From the NCBI GenBank assembly GCA_003697135.1, contig RFGC01000036.1, positions 1-61,237 on the forward strand: a DNA stretch of 61,237 bases, written 5' to 3'. Origin of the DNA: Acidobacteriota bacterium. Lineage in GTDB: Bacteria > Acidobacteriota > Blastocatellia > Pyrinomonadales > Pyrinomonadaceae. The notes under the pieces were generated by a model. It was given only the letters and a program-made list of their open reading frames with translations. It had not been told where the DNA came from and made no database searches. The translations under genes and the position numbers were made by a program. This document shows positions 1-9,172 of this stretch, in pieces; position 1 is the stretch's first letter; every line of letters starts with the position of its first letter.

Positions 1-2
1 AG

Positions 3-425
3 TCGGTTACGGCAAATGGAGGGTTGCAGAATTCTGCTGGAGGAAACTTCGCTGTTGATGGAACGGCGGGTCAATCTGCGGCAGGACAGAACATGATAAA
101 TTCGCCTTATGTTTACACTCAGGTTGGTGGGTTTTGGGTGAATTTTTTTCCACCGACAGCCGCAAGTGTTACGGTTCGAGGCAGAGTAATGACGCCCGAT
201 GGAAGAGGTTTGATGAATGCCAGAGTCGTGATGACAGACTCGAAAGGCAACAGCCGAACCGTCATGACGACTCATTTCGGATACTACAGATTTGAAGATG
301 TCCAAGTAGGCGAGCTTTATATTTTCAGAGTCGAATCCAAACGCTATGAATTCATGCCTCAAGCCGTTGTCGTGATGGAGGATATTGACAACCTCGACTT
401 TGTAGCTATGCCTAGAAAGTATTAG
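3..425 (+). CDS. C-terminal part of a secreted protein with carboxypeptidase-regulatory-like domain (5' end outside window)
   Basis: The reading frame is open to the left edge, so only the last 141 or so codons are present. The first part has the Gly/Ala-rich pattern (GGNFAVDGTAGQ, then GGFW) that often closes repeats of extracellular acidobacterial proteins. From about residue 57 a carboxypeptidase-regulatory-like beta-sandwich follows (VRGRVMTPDGRGLMNARV, then a GYYRFEDVQVGE turn), the same fold that begins the TonB receptor at 5446-8979. Such domains are usually structural modules of surface proteins. The catalytic or binding part of the protein lies outside the window, so no function can be given. 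Confidence 0.7.
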   Translation, partial: SVTANGGLQNSAGGNFAVDGTAGQSAAGQNMINSPYVYTQVGGFWVNFFPPTAASVTVRGRVMTPDGRGLMNARVVMTDSKGNSRTVMTTHFGYYRFEDVQVGELYIFRVESKRYEFMPQAVVVMEDIDNLDFVAMPRKY

Positions 426-554
426 AGTCGGTTTCGGATTTCTATAACCTTCAAGACCTGCTACTTGGTTTCTAATTTCAATTGCCTGATCTACTTAGAC
501 AATGCGATTAGGTTATCGGGGAAAGTTCCGACCCTAAAACATCACAAAAGATTA

Positions 555-2360
555 TCAAGCTATCGTCATCAAAAGATTTGCAAGCTCTGTTGCTACTTCT
601 TCTACTTTTGCCATGTTTTGTTTGATTATTTCTAAGTCGCCGGATGAAAGCGCTTCTTCCGCTTGAGCCAGCACATCGTTTATGTGACGAATTTTCTCCG
701 CAGGAATGTGCTTACCAAACTCGCCCAGTGTGCGGCGCGTGTTTTTTATAAGCGAATCAAGGCGATTCTTTTGCAAGATGAGTTCCTTTTCCCTACGGTC
801 TTTTTCAGCCGCAGCTTCGGCTTCCATTATAAGCCTATCAACTTCATCAGGCGAAAGACCCGAAGAAGGAGTAATTTGCATGGCTTGTTCTAAGCCCGTG
901 AATTTGTCTCTAGCAGAAACATTCAAAATCCCGTTTGCGTCAACCTCGAACGTAACCTCTATTTGTGGAACACCACGAGGAGCTGGCGGAATCCCAATTA
1001 GCTCAAATCTGCCTAATGAACGATTTGCACTCGCTATCTCGCGCTCGCCCTGAAGAATGTGGATTTCAACCGATTGCTGATTATCAACGACAGTTGTAAA
1101 AACCATGGTGTTCTTGGTCGGAATAGTTGAGTTTCTCTCGATTAGCTTTACAAACAAACCGCCACGGGTCTCCAAACCAAGCGACAACGGTAGAACGTCA
1201 AGTAGCACGATGTCCTTAACGTCGCCTGCTAGGACACCACCTTGGATTGCCGCTCCCATTGCAACGACTTCATCAGGATTTATTTCAGCCGAAGGGTCTT
1301 TGCCGAATATCTCCTTAACAGTCCGCGCAATTATCGGCGAGCGTGTCTGTCCACCAACCAATATAACTTTATCAATATCCGAAGGCTTCAATTTTGCATC
1401 CCATAAAGCCTTCTGGCATGGTTCTACAGTAGCCTCTACGAGGTCTTTGACTAACTCCTCAAATTTTTCGCGAGTTAAAACTTTGTTTATGTGTTTCGGT
1501 CCCGTCGCATCTGAAGCAATGAACGGAAGGCTTATGGTCGTCTCAGTAACGCTGGAAAGTTCACATTTTGCCCTTTCAGCCGCTTCTTTTAATCTCTGCA
1601 GCGCCAAACGGTCCTCCCGTAAATCAATACCATATTCTTCCTTGAAAGTTTCTACAAGCCAGTTAATTATGCGTTGATCAAAATCCTCGCCACCTAGAAA
1701 AGTGTTTCCTGAGGTTGAAAGAACCTCAAAAACCCCTTCGTTGATTTCCAGAATGGTTATATCGAAAGTGCCACCGCCCAGGTCATAAACAGCGACTCTT
1801 TCAGTTTTTCCCTTACCGAAGCCGTAAGCCAAAGCGGCGGCTGTAGGCTCATTTATGATTCTCTCAACTTTCAAGCCTGCAATTTTTCCAGCATCTCTTG
1901 TTGCTTGTCGCTGTGCGTCATCGAAGTATGCAGGAACAGTTATAATCGCATCCGTAACTCTATCGTTTAAGAAGTCTTCTGCCGCTGCTTTCAATTTCTG
2001 CAAAACAATAGCTGAAATTTCAGGCGGACTGTAAACGCGATCCAGGACTCTTATGTGAGCGTCGCCATTTGGTGCTTCAACGATTTCAAACGGGACTGTC
2101 TCCCGCATCTTTTGAACTTCGGGCGAATTGAATTTGCGCCCGATTAATCTTTTTACTGCATACAAGGTGTTTTTTGAATTGGTTACCGCTTGTCTTTTTG
2201 CTATCTGTCCGACCAATCTTTCACCTTTTTCAGTAAAGGCAACCACGGAAGGCGTCGTTCTACCGCCTTCTTTGTTCGGGATAATCTGCAAAGACCCAGC
2301 CTCCATGAAAGCGACACAAGAGTTAGTTGTTCCCAAATCAATACCGATTATCTTGCTCAT
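555..2360 (-). CDS. dnaK: Molecular chaperone DnaK (Hsp70)
   Basis: ATP-dependent cytoplasmic chaperone that binds exposed hydrophobic peptides and works with GrpE as nucleotide exchange factor and normally DnaJ. The nucleotide-binding domain starts with the phosphate loop [10 protein letters not shown] (about residues 6-15), contains YDLGGGTFD (about 193-201) and the adenosine motif VGGQTRSP (about 335). The substrate domain has the [14 protein letters not shown] linker-strand signature. The protein is 601 residues, shorter than the roughly 640 of E. coli DnaK; it stops after the helical lid and lacks the acidic EEVD-like disordered tail. Third gene of hrcA-grpE-dnaK, 36 bp after grpE. The start codon has only a weak Shine-Dalgarno. 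No dnaJ follows in this window. Confidence 0.97.
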   Translation of the reverse strand: MSKIIGIDLGTTNSCVAFMEAGSLQIIPNKEGGRTTPSVVAFTEKGERLVGQIAKRQAVTNSKNTLYAVKRLIGRKFNSPEVQKMRETVPFEIVEAPNGDAHIRVLDRVYSPPEISAIVLQKLKAAAEDFLNDRVTDAIITVPAYFDDAQRQATRDAGKIAGLKVERIINEPTAAALAYGFGKGKTERVAVYDLGGGTFDITILEINEGVFEVLSTSGNTFLGGEDFDQRIINWLVETFKEEYGIDLREDRLALQRLKEAAERAKCELSSVTETTISLPFIASDATGPKHINKVLTREKFEELVKDLVEATVEPCQKALWDAKLKPSDIDKVILVGGQTRSPIIARTVKEIFGKDPSAEINPDEVVAMGAAIQGGVLAGDVKDIVLLDVLPLSLGLETRGGLFVKLIERNSTIPTKNTMVFTTVVDNQQSVEIHILQGEREIASANRSLGRFELIGIPPAPRGVPQIEVTFEVDANGILNVSARDKFTGLEQAMQITPSSGLSPDEVDRLIMEAEAAAEKDRREKELILQKNRLDSLIKNTRRTLGEFGKHIPAEKIRHINDVLAQAEEALSSGDLEIIKQNMAKVEEVATELANLLMTIA

Positions 2361-2396
2361 AGAAACCCAGAAACTCTTTCAAGATGTAAGTTTAAG

Positions 2397-3107
2397 TCAA
2401 GCTTGCGCTGCTTCGGTATTCTGTCCCGATGAGTTGTTTATTGCTACTTTAACTAAAGCATGGCGTATTACCTTTTCCCCTATTCTATAGCCACGAAGAA
2501 GTTCCGCGACTATAGTATTATGAGGGAATTGACTACTTCTCTCAGCAACCACAGCTTCATGTAAATGCGGATCGAATCTTTCGCCAACAGAAGGTATTGG
2601 CTCAACGCCCATTTCTGCAAGTAATTCATAAAGCTGCTGGTTAACTAGCACTATACCTTCTAAAAAATGCTTGAATTCCTCAGAAGATTTTTCCGGCAAC
2701 ACTTTCCTAGCCGCATCTATAGCTCTATCCAAATTGTCAACAATAGGCAATATCTTTTTAGCAAAGTCAGTCATTATGTTATCCATGACATTGGATCTTT
2801 CACGCTCAACTCTTCTTTTGTAGTTTTCAAAATCCCTCTGTTGACGATTCAGAAACTCAGCAATCTCATCACGCTCTCTTTCAAGCTGACGCATCCTTTC
2901 GTTGATAGCTTCCCTATCATTTAGTCTAACGTTAGAAATAGGCTTGCCCGCTATAGCCAAGTTTTCATTATCTGCATCGAGTTCGTAAGCCTCGATTTCT
3001 ACGATCCCATCGAGACCATCTATACAAAAATCCTTCTCCTCAAGCTCGCGCAAGAATTCATCTAGGGAAATGTTCTGGTCTTTCATTGCGGTGTTTTCAT
3101 TGTCCAT
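2397..3107 (-). CDS. grpE: Nucleotide exchange factor GrpE
   Basis: GrpE dimers open the DnaK nucleotide cleft to release ADP. The 236-residue protein has an acidic N-terminal arm (1-60), a long charged coiled coil with the typical QQRDFENYKRRVERER segment (about 90-105), and the C-terminal beta domain with GVEPIPSVGERFDPHLHEAV, which is diagnostic. It ends with an extra basic/Asn-rich tail. A good Shine-Dalgarno (GGAGA, about 8 nt before ATG) supports the start. It lies 29 bp after hrcA and 36 bp before dnaK, so the three are one operon. Confidence 0.96.
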   Translation of the reverse strand: MDNENTAMKDQNISLDEFLRELEEKDFCIDGLDGIVEIEAYELDADNENLAIAGKPISNVRLNDREAINERMRQLERERDEIAEFLNRQQRDFENYKRRVERERSNVMDNIMTDFAKKILPIVDNLDRAIDAARKVLPEKSSEEFKHFLEGIVLVNQQLYELLAEMGVEPIPSVGERFDPHLHEAVVAERSSQFPHNTIVAELLRGYRIGEKVIRHALVKVAINNSSGQNTEAAQA

Positions 3108-3136
3108 CTCTCTTCTCTCCTGAACAAGTCTGCGAG

Positions 3137-4207
3137 TTAGTTTTGCTTAGACATAGATTTTTCTAGCATGCGAGCGACATAACTAACAACAGCTATCATC
3201 CTTGCATATTGAATTCTAGTAGGCCCCAAAACACTGAGCACACCAGTTGTCGCTCCATCGCCGATTCTATAAGGCGCAGTTACCAGAGCACAATTCTTCA
3301 TGAATGGAACGAGATTCTCACTTCCGATTACTATTTTCACATCTTTATTTGAAGTATCGCGCGCTATGCACTCATTGAGAATCTTAACCAACCGAGTTTT
3401 TTCTTCAAAGGTGCGTAGCAGTTGACGCAAGTCTTCAAAGCTAAATTCAGGCTTGGATAAGATATTAGCAGTTCCTTCAACATAGACTTGCCCAACATCT
3501 TCACTCTCAATGCTTTGAGAGCAAAGAATTATAGCAGTTTGCAACATCTTGTCAAACAATGCTTTTTCTTCATGCATCAAGCGCAGAATCTCGTTTCTGA
3601 TTGTAGCAAGACTTTTGCCCTTGAATTCTGCATTCAAATAGCGCGCAGTTCTGTTAAGCTCCTCCTGAGTGAAAGCCTCCTCTAGGCGAATTATTTTGTG
3701 GTGAATTATGTTTGGTGAAGAAACCATTACAACAAGTATGCGCTTATCAGAAAGATTGAAGAACTCAATATGCTCAAGCAAATCACTTGAAAGACTTGGA
3801 GTTACAACTATGCCAACATTTTCAGAGAGAGCCGAAAGTAAGGAAGAAGTCCTCTCCATCAGCTTTTCTGGTGCATCCTCATTGCCCAAGGCTTCATTGA
3901 TAAGTCGCAGATCTTCATCGGTCAAGCTCAAGACTCCTAAAAGGTTATCAACATAAAAACGATAACCTTTATCGGTCGGAATTCTCCCAGCAGAAGTATG
4001 AGGTTGTTCCAGATAGCCAGCCTCTTCTAGCTCGCCCATGATGTTGCGAATAGTTGCCGCACTCCAACCATAAGCATTAGAGAATTTCTCCGCAACTGTT
4101 TTTGAACCTACGGGCTCACCGGTTACCAAATGCTCGCTGATAACTGCTGATAAAACAGTCTGCCCGCGAACATCTGGAAAACCTGACTTTTGCCTCATTC
4201 CTTTCAT
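3137..4207 (-). CDS. hrcA: Heat-inducible transcription repressor HrcA
   Basis: HrcA represses class I heat-shock operons by binding CIRCE operators, and depends on GroE for folding. The N-terminal winged helix (about 10-90) contains the family signature around SAATIRNIMGELEEAGYL and the conserved SAGRIPTDKGYRFYVD stretch. The C-terminal GAF-like part ends in GVLSVLGPTRIQYARMI, also typical. Length 356 agrees with the family. First gene of hrcA-grpE-dnaK; the start at 4207 could also be four codons further in (MRQK). I could not find a canonical CIRCE inverted repeat in the 100 bp upstream, which is odd for an HrcA-headed operon. Confidence 0.96.
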   Translation of the reverse strand: MKGMRQKSGFPDVRGQTVLSAVISEHLVTGEPVGSKTVAEKFSNAYGWSAATIRNIMGELEEAGYLEQPHTSAGRIPTDKGYRFYVDNLLGVLSLTDEDLRLINEALGNEDAPEKLMERTSSLLSALSENVGIVVTPSLSSDLLEHIEFFNLSDKRILVVMVSSPNIIHHKIIRLEEAFTQEELNRTARYLNAEFKGKSLATIRNEILRLMHEEKALFDKMLQTAIILCSQSIESEDVGQVYVEGTANILSKPEFSFEDLRQLLRTFEEKTRLVKILNECIARDTSNKDVKIVIGSENLVPFMKNCALVTAPYRIGDGATTGVLSVLGPTRIQYARMIAVVSYVARMLEKSMSKQN

Positions 4208-4255
4208 GACTTAGACTAGTTGCTTCCACTCAAGAGTCTGAGCTATGCTTTTTAT

Positions 4256-4285
4256 TTAATAACATGTTATAGCCACGTTTGTCAA
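4256..4285 (-). promoter_or_regulatory. Sigma-70-type promoter of the hrcA-grpE-dnaK operon
   Basis: On the minus strand a perfect -35 TTGACA (4280-4285) is separated by 18 bp from TATTAA (4256-4261), about 50 bp before the hrcA start. The -35 box overlaps a TTG that could be read as the start of the divergent protease gene, which favours the internal ATG at 4300 for that gene. No experimental evidence; consensus match only. Confidence 0.6.
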
Positions 4286-4299
4286 CATTTTTTAACCCT

Positions 4300-4986
4300 A
4301 TGTTACTTGAAATAGAAAAATTAGAAAGATTATATGAGGAAAAATTTCAAGAATTTCTTTCCCGAAACCAAATCTCTTCAATTCAAGTTTCCTTTTACCC
4401 TTATTCTCAAATAAAACATACGCTTCGCATACGTAGCGGTAAGGTCATTGTAAGAATTGCAAACAGCTTCCAAAATGCACCAATCGAAGTCCAGAAAGCC
4501 CTAGCGAGCATTTTAATTGCAAAGCTACTGAAAAAACCTGTGTCTAGTGACGAAAAAAAGCTCTATCTCAACTTCGTTGCGAGCTTGAAAAAAACGATCC
4601 CGCAAAGCGGACGTAGAAACCTTAAACCTGCTAAAGGAAAGTTCTACGATCTGGAAGAAATTTTTGACAGACTGAACGAAAAATACTTCCAGAATACTCT
4701 GTCAAAACCAATCCTTGGTTGGTCAACAAGAAAGACCTCACGTAAGCTTGGACGATATGATTTTGTGAATAAAACCTTGATTGTCAACAGCGCTCTAGAC
4801 GATTCTAAAGTTCCTGACTACGTAGTTGAAATGATCGTGTATCACGAAATGCTTCACATGAAGCACAGTTTCAGAAAAGGAAAAAACGGAAAGAAATGTT
4901 TCCATACAGCCGCTTTCCGAGAAGAAGAAAAGAAATTTGAACACTTTGAAAAGGCTGAAAACTGGCTACTCAATAACTTCATTTAA
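4300..4986 (+). CDS. SprT-like zinc metallopeptidase domain protein
   Basis: About 228 residues. The zinc-protease motif HEMLH sits near residue 183 (YHEMLHMKH) and is followed some 20 residues later by a HTAAF segment that can supply the third ligand, the arrangement of SprT/YgjP-like metallopeptidases. The preceding part carries FDRLNEKYFQNTL and LGWS, also typical of SprT-like proteins. Substrate unknown; eukaryotic relatives cut DNA-protein crosslinks, and the next gene is an alkylation-damage sensor, which is suggestive but not proof. ATG 4300 was preferred because the upstream in-frame TTG (4279) sits in the divergent hrcA promoter. Confidence 0.75.
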   Translation: MLLEIEKLERLYEEKFQEFLSRNQISSIQVSFYPYSQIKHTLRIRSGKVIVRIANSFQNAPIEVQKALASILIAKLLKKPVSSDEKKLYLNFVASLKKTIPQSGRRNLKPAKGKFYDLEEIFDRLNEKYFQNTLSKPILGWSTRKTSRKLGRYDFVNKTLIVNSALDDSKVPDYVVEMIVYHEMLHMKHSFRKGKNGKKCFHTAAFREEEKKFEHFEKAENWLLNNFI

Positions 4987-5030
4987 CGCTAAAACTTTTC
5001 CAAAAAGAGAGTGCATCTTATTTTCGCAAA

Positions 5031-5363
5031 ATGAAGAATCAAACCAAACAAACTAAAATCTCACAAAGCTATTGCGAAAGGGTTTACGCTTTGGTGCGTC
5101 GAATTCCAAAAGGACGAGTAATGACTTATGGGCAGATTGCCGAAATCTTAGGTGAAGGCTATACACCTCGCTTAGTCGGATATGTTATGAAACTTTCTGA
5201 TTCCGATGTTCCTTGGCATAGAGTCATAAATTCCAAAGGCGGATGTTCAACTAGCAGACTGACTATCCCCATAAACCTTCAACAAAAGCTACTTGAACAG
5301 GAAGGCATCCGATTCAACGAAAGGGGTTTCTGCGACTTGAAAAAATACCGGTGGACACCGTAA
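5031..5363 (+). CDS. Alkyltransferase-like protein (MGMT family, catalytic Cys replaced)
   Basis: The 110-residue protein is a single C-terminal MGMT DNA-binding domain: helix-turn-helix with RIPKGRVMTYGQIAEILG and the arginine-finger region, then the active-site loop. In true O6-alkylguanine methyltransferases that loop reads PCHRV; here it is PWHRV (about residues 64-68), with Trp in place of the methyl-accepting Cys. This is the hallmark of ATL proteins (E. coli YbaZ, S. pombe Atl1), which bind O6-alkylguanine, flip the base and hand the lesion to nucleotide excision repair. uvrC of that pathway is encoded at 35564-37384. Preceded by the SprT-like gene, 44 bp away. Confidence 0.9.
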   Translation: MKNQTKQTKISQSYCERVYALVRRIPKGRVMTYGQIAEILGEGYTPRLVGYVMKLSDSDVPWHRVINSKGGCSTSRLTIPINLQQKLLEQEGIRFNERGFCDLKKYRWTP

Positions 5364-5388
5364 AAACGCTACTTGCGACTCAAAAACT

Positions 5389-5421
5389 AAAAGGGCTTGC
5401 ACGAAAAATGCAAGCCCTTTT
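5389..5421. terminator. Bidirectional hairpin terminator between the ATL gene and the TonB receptor
   Basis: A perfect 13-bp stem (AAAAGGGCTTGCA at 5389-5401 and TGCAAGCCCTTTT at 5409-5421) encloses a 7-nt loop. Each strand ends in a T-run, so it can stop transcription of the plus-strand gene ending at 5363 and of the minus-strand gene ending at 5446. Confidence 0.9.
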
Positions 5422-5445
5422 GAACCTCAACAAACAGCCTTCAGC

Positions 5446-8400
5446 TCACCAGTAAAACTTCGCTCCGAGTTGAATAACGCGCGGATCGCGCGTGCTGGTA
5501 ACCTGCCCAAAAGAAGTAGAGAAAGCATTTGTGTTGAGACCCGCAAAGTTAGTTCTATTGAATACATTAAAGGCTTCGCCGCGCAGTTGCAAACGCATTC
5601 GCTCGCTGAATCTGATATTCTTCATCAACGTAAAGTCAACTCTGAAAAGATTGGGTCCAAAAATCGTTCCTCTACCAGCAGAACCCGGAACATTCGCAAT
5701 CCCGGTGGTTGGGAAAGTAGTTTGAAAAGCTGAAGTGTTGAAGAATTGTTGCTGAGTTCTCGCACCGCCTCGATTCGGATTTCCGATCTGATTCGGACGA
5801 GCACCCGAAGCAGAAGGTCCTAGAAAACCAATACCAGCAGGATCATAGACTCCCCCAGTAAGAAATGCAGTAAACGGAATTCCTGTCCAATAACTGATTA
5901 TTCCAGATGTCTGCCATCCGCCTAGGAGCTTACCAACAAATCCTTTCTGATCTTTGTAGAAAGGAAGCTCATATACATAGTTGATTGTGAGAATATGCCT
6001 TCTATCAAGAGCGGCTCTGCCATACTCCGATTTTATATCGTAAGGATTCTGCGGAGCTGTTGAGCGATCGGTTTGGTTATTCGTGAGATTCTTTGAAAAA
6101 GTATAAGCTAGCTGCACTTGAGAAGCACCCTTGAAACGATGAGTAGCCGAAACTTGCAAGCTATGGTAATTTGAATTGAATCTCGGTTGAATCATGTTTA
6201 TCGCTCGATAGCCTCTGTAAGGACGAATCTGATCCAAAATCAACGATTGGGACGAACTTGTGAAAGCTGTTCCCGGTGTTTGACATAGAACTGTTGGAGT
6301 AGTAGAAGTCCCTACGGCACAAAGTTGCGTGGTCGCAAATCCCGGTGGAAGCAGGTTAATATCAACTATTCCTATCAGATTCGTTCCCTTTGAGCCGTAA
6401 TAACCAACACTCACAAGAGTTTTCTTAGTCAAAAGCTGCTGCACATCGAGCGACCAGTGTTGCATATAAGGCGTTTCCCATTGCGGCTGAACTGCGCGTA
6501 AAGTCTGCGCCGCCGCAGAAGCAACAACAGGCAAAGGATTACCTGGCGGAATAGGCTGATCTAGTCGAGTCCCACTTATCGAAACAGTCTCCTGATAAGG
6601 TGGATTGACGCCTATATTTTGCAAGAAAATTCCGTTTAGGATTTGCTCATGATAAATCCCATATCCCGTTCGGACAGAGGTTTTTCCTTTACCGAATGGG
6701 TCCCAAGCAATTCCAAAGCGTGGAGCAAAGTTCAGCCTCGGAGTGTCAATTACGTATTTACCATAAGGCGACACCGTCGGTGTGCAATTTGGTGGCAAAG
6801 ACGAAGGTATGTTCTGAGCATTTATTATCAAACCGTTGCAGAAGTTACCGCTTCCGGAAACTCTATTTCCGTTTCCTGCAACAAGAGGAGCATTCGCTCT
6901 ATTGAAAACGGACGGATCGAAATTTGAGAGAAATCCATTTCTATCCCAAGGCGCACCGAAGAAAGAATAGCGAACACCATAGTAAATGGTCAAACCGCGC
7001 ATAATGCGCCATTCATCTTGCGCATAAGCCTCAAAATTTCTCTGGCGTAAATCAGCAGTTAAGTCAAACTTAGATTGAGTAAAAGTCACATTCGTTCCAA
7101 GCAAAAAGTTGGCAAAACTCTGTAAATTCCGGTTCAAGGTTGTATTCGCAACGCCTGTAGCTAGCACAATTGTTGTTGCTCCTGGTGTTAAGAAACTCGT
7201 GAAAGCTCCGTTATTTGTGCCACCTAAAGCGTTTTCATGTTTGCGGTATTTCGAGAAAACACCACCAAATTTCAAAGTGTGCTTACCTAAAATCCAAGTA
7301 ACGCTTCCTTCCCAGATGTGTTTATCAGAGAAGTTATCGTAATTTCCAAATCCTACAAGTCCGCTGAAACCATTTCCTGTGATGTTGGGAACTCTGTCAA
7401 CCGTCACAGGATAAGGAAGCGGAACACTTATAGGTGAATTCCTCCTAGCAATCAAGCCAATGTTTTCGCTCAATATGGCGCCATAAGAATACGAGTATCT
7501 GCCCTCAACTATCAAACGCTGATTGATAGCATAGGTTGCTTGAACCGTATGCGCTCTGCCAGGAGAGTTAGTGCTAGTGGTTGAAACCCCAGGAATACCT
7601 GACCCCGACGAAAATAAAGCGTTAACATCTATAGTCGGAATGCTATCGTTCTGAAAACGATAGAAAGCCGATAACTTGCTGGTTGGGCGAATGTCTATTT
7701 TCAAAATTTCCTGACGGAAGTTTGATTTATTGACTGCCGGTGCCACCAATTGATAGTTTGGATTATTAGGCAGTGGCATTTTGTTGTATATGAAGTTCAG
7801 ATACTGTTGAGCAACAGGATTTATAGAAGTTAGCGGAGTTCCAGCAGGAAGAACACTAGTGCATGTGCTCCCCGATGCTTGCAAACATACATCTATCGGG
7901 AAAATCCCACGCCTCAGGTTCGCATCCGGAACCGTAGAAATAAGAGTTGGATAACGAAGGTCTCTTCTCCATTCTTGCGAGAAGAAGAAGTAAGTTTTTT
8001 TGTATCTTCTGAAAATCCCTTCTTTCGCGTCTCGCTCGCCGAAATTCAGGAAGTAAACAGGCCCACCTAAAGTCCAACCAAAATTGTTGTATCTAAAAGG
8101 TGAGCGTCTAGCTTTGCCACTGGAAGTCCGTCCGAAAGGAGCATTTTGATTGTTAAAGAAAGTGTTAGCATTGAATTTCTCGTTACGAACAAATTCAAAA
8201 AGCGTCCCACTGAATCTGTCGGTTCCACTGCGAGTCACAACATTAACTTGTCCGCCGCCGCTTCTACCAGATTCAGCAGGATAAAGAGCACGCAGAACCC
8301 TAAATTCGCCAATTGAATCAACACTCGGATAAGCCTGTATCGTCAGATTCGAGCCTCGATCTGTTATATCCGCTCCATCAACTGTATAAGTGTTCTGGCT

Positions 8401-8979
8401 CGAACGAGCACCATTGACAGAAATTTGAACAGTATTAGCTTGTCCCTCTGGATTTGTCGTTCCAACATAGACCTGATCGGCCAAGTTTGAAGAAACTCCC
8501 GGCGCAAGCGTAATTAGCTGAACAAAATTACGGTTGTTTATGGAAAGCTCTCTAACTTGCTCTCCCGTAATGATCGTGCTACTTGTAGGCAGTTGACTAT
8601 CTACCGCTAAAGGATCAGCCTCCACCGTGACAACTTCTTCGATCCTTCCAGGCTCAAGAGTCACATCAACTCTGCGATTCTGTCCTAGGTCTAGTTTCAC
8701 ATCGGTTTTCACCGTTTTCTTAAAATTAGGCGCCTCAACCGTTATGCGGTAAACACCAACTTGCAAATTCGGAATATAAAATTCACCACTTTCATTGGTT
8801 GTTACTACGCGAACCGTAACATTATCTTTTAGTTGATCAGTAACGGTTACGGTCGCTCCCGCTATCACGGCTCCATTAGTGTCTTGAACAATCCCTACAA
8901 TCGTTCCCGTTAACTCCTGCCCAAGAACGAAGCCGCCCAAAATCCACGCAAAACTTAAAATCAAACACAGTTTTCTCAT
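5446..8979 (-). CDS. TonB-dependent receptor, Oar-like, with N-terminal carboxypeptidase-regulatory domain
   Basis: Large outer-membrane beta-barrel protein, 1177 residues. After a signal peptide ending near VLGQ (about 21), a carboxypeptidase-regulatory-like domain (about 22-115; GTIVGIVQDTNGAVIAGATV) precedes a plug domain and a long barrel rich in aromatic strands. The final residue is an aromatic Trp (GAKFYW), as needed for BAM-mediated insertion. Acidobacteria carry many such paralogues; substrates are mostly unknown and could be large oligosaccharides or peptides. A strong Shine-Dalgarno (AAGGAGG) precedes the ATG. Transcribed alone, ending at the shared hairpin 5389-5421. Upstream direct repeats (9007-9050) may be regulatory. 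Confidence 0.92.
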   Translation of the reverse strand: MRKLCLILSFAWILGGFVLGQELTGTIVGIVQDTNGAVIAGATVTVTDQLKDNVTVRVVTTNESGEFYIPNLQVGVYRITVEAPNFKKTVKTDVKLDLGQNRRVDVTLEPGRIEEVVTVEADPLAVDSQLPTSSTIITGEQVRELSINNRNFVQLITLAPGVSSNLADQVYVGTTNPEGQANTVQISVNGARSSQNTYTVDGADITDRGSNLTIQAYPSVDSIGEFRVLRALYPAESGRSGGGQVNVVTRSGTDRFSGTLFEFVRNEKFNANTFFNNQNAPFGRTSSGKARRSPFRYNNFGWTLGGPVYFLNFGERDAKEGIFRRYKKTYFFFSQEWRRDLRYPTLISTVPDANLRRGIFPIDVCLQASGSTCTSVLPAGTPLTSINPVAQQYLNFIYNKMPLPNNPNYQLVAPAVNKSNFRQEILKIDIRPTSKLSAFYRFQNDSIPTIDVNALFSSGSGIPGVSTTSTNSPGRAHTVQATYAINQRLIVEGRYSYSYGAILSENIGLIARRNSPISVPLPYPVTVDRVPNITGNGFSGLVGFGNYDNFSDKHIWEGSVTWILGKHTLKFGGVFSKYRKHENALGGTNNGAFTSFLTPGATTIVLATGVANTTLNRNLQSFANFLLGTNVTFTQSKFDLTADLRQRNFEAYAQDEWRIMRGLTIYYGVRYSFFGAPWDRNGFLSNFDPSVFNRANAPLVAGNGNRVSGSGNFCNGLIINAQNIPSSLPPNCTPTVSPYGKYVIDTPRLNFAPRFGIAWDPFGKGKTSVRTGYGIYHEQILNGIFLQNIGVNPPYQETVSISGTRLDQPIPPGNPLPVVASAAAQTLRAVQPQWETPYMQHWSLDVQQLLTKKTLVSVGYYGSKGTNLIGIVDINLLPPGFATTQLCAVGTSTTPTVLCQTPGTAFTSSSQSLILDQIRPYRGYRAINMIQPRFNSNYHSLQVSATHRFKGASQVQLAYTFSKNLTNNQTDRSTAPQNPYDIKSEYGRAALDRRHILTINYVYELPFYKDQKGFVGKLLGGWQTSGIISYWTGIPFTAFLTGGVYDPAGIGFLGPSASGARPNQIGNPNRGGARTQQQFFNTSAFQTTFPTTGIANVPGSAGRGTIFGPNLFRVDFTLMKNIRFSERMRLQLRGEAFNVFNRTNFAGLNTNAFSTSFGQVTSTRDPRVIQLGAKFYW

Positions 8980-9006
8980 CTTTTATTTTCCTCCTTGCTT
9001 CCAAAA

Positions 9007-9050
9007 TTTTGGAAATTTTCTATCAGAACTGTTTAACTTTTTGGAAATTT
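9007..9050 (-). promoter_or_regulatory. Direct repeat TTTTGGAAATTT upstream of the TonB receptor
   Basis: TTTTGGAAATTT occurs at 9007-9018 and again at 9039-9050, exactly 32 bp apart, about three helical turns, 28-71 bp before the receptor start. The first copy overlaps the perfect palindrome CCAAAATTTTGG (9001-9012). The phasing suggests an operator pair on one DNA face, but the sequence is A+T-rich and chance cannot be excluded. Confidence 0.35.
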
Positions 9051-9172
9051 CTCCAAGTTTTCGTTATGGTTGCAAGCATATAAAAATTCCACACTACTTA
9101 TCTAACTCTTCGTTTGTCAATGAATTATGGCTGTTTATTTTCAAATTATTGTCTATCCTTTAGCACAATCGG

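Noticed and set aside
1105-1677. Plus-strand ORF opposite dnaK
   Set aside because: Shadow of the dnaK reading frame; no motif or Shine-Dalgarno.
4208-4299. CIRCE operator in the hrcA leader
   Set aside because: No inverted repeat resembling TTAGCACTC-N9-GAGTGCTAA could be found in this stretch.
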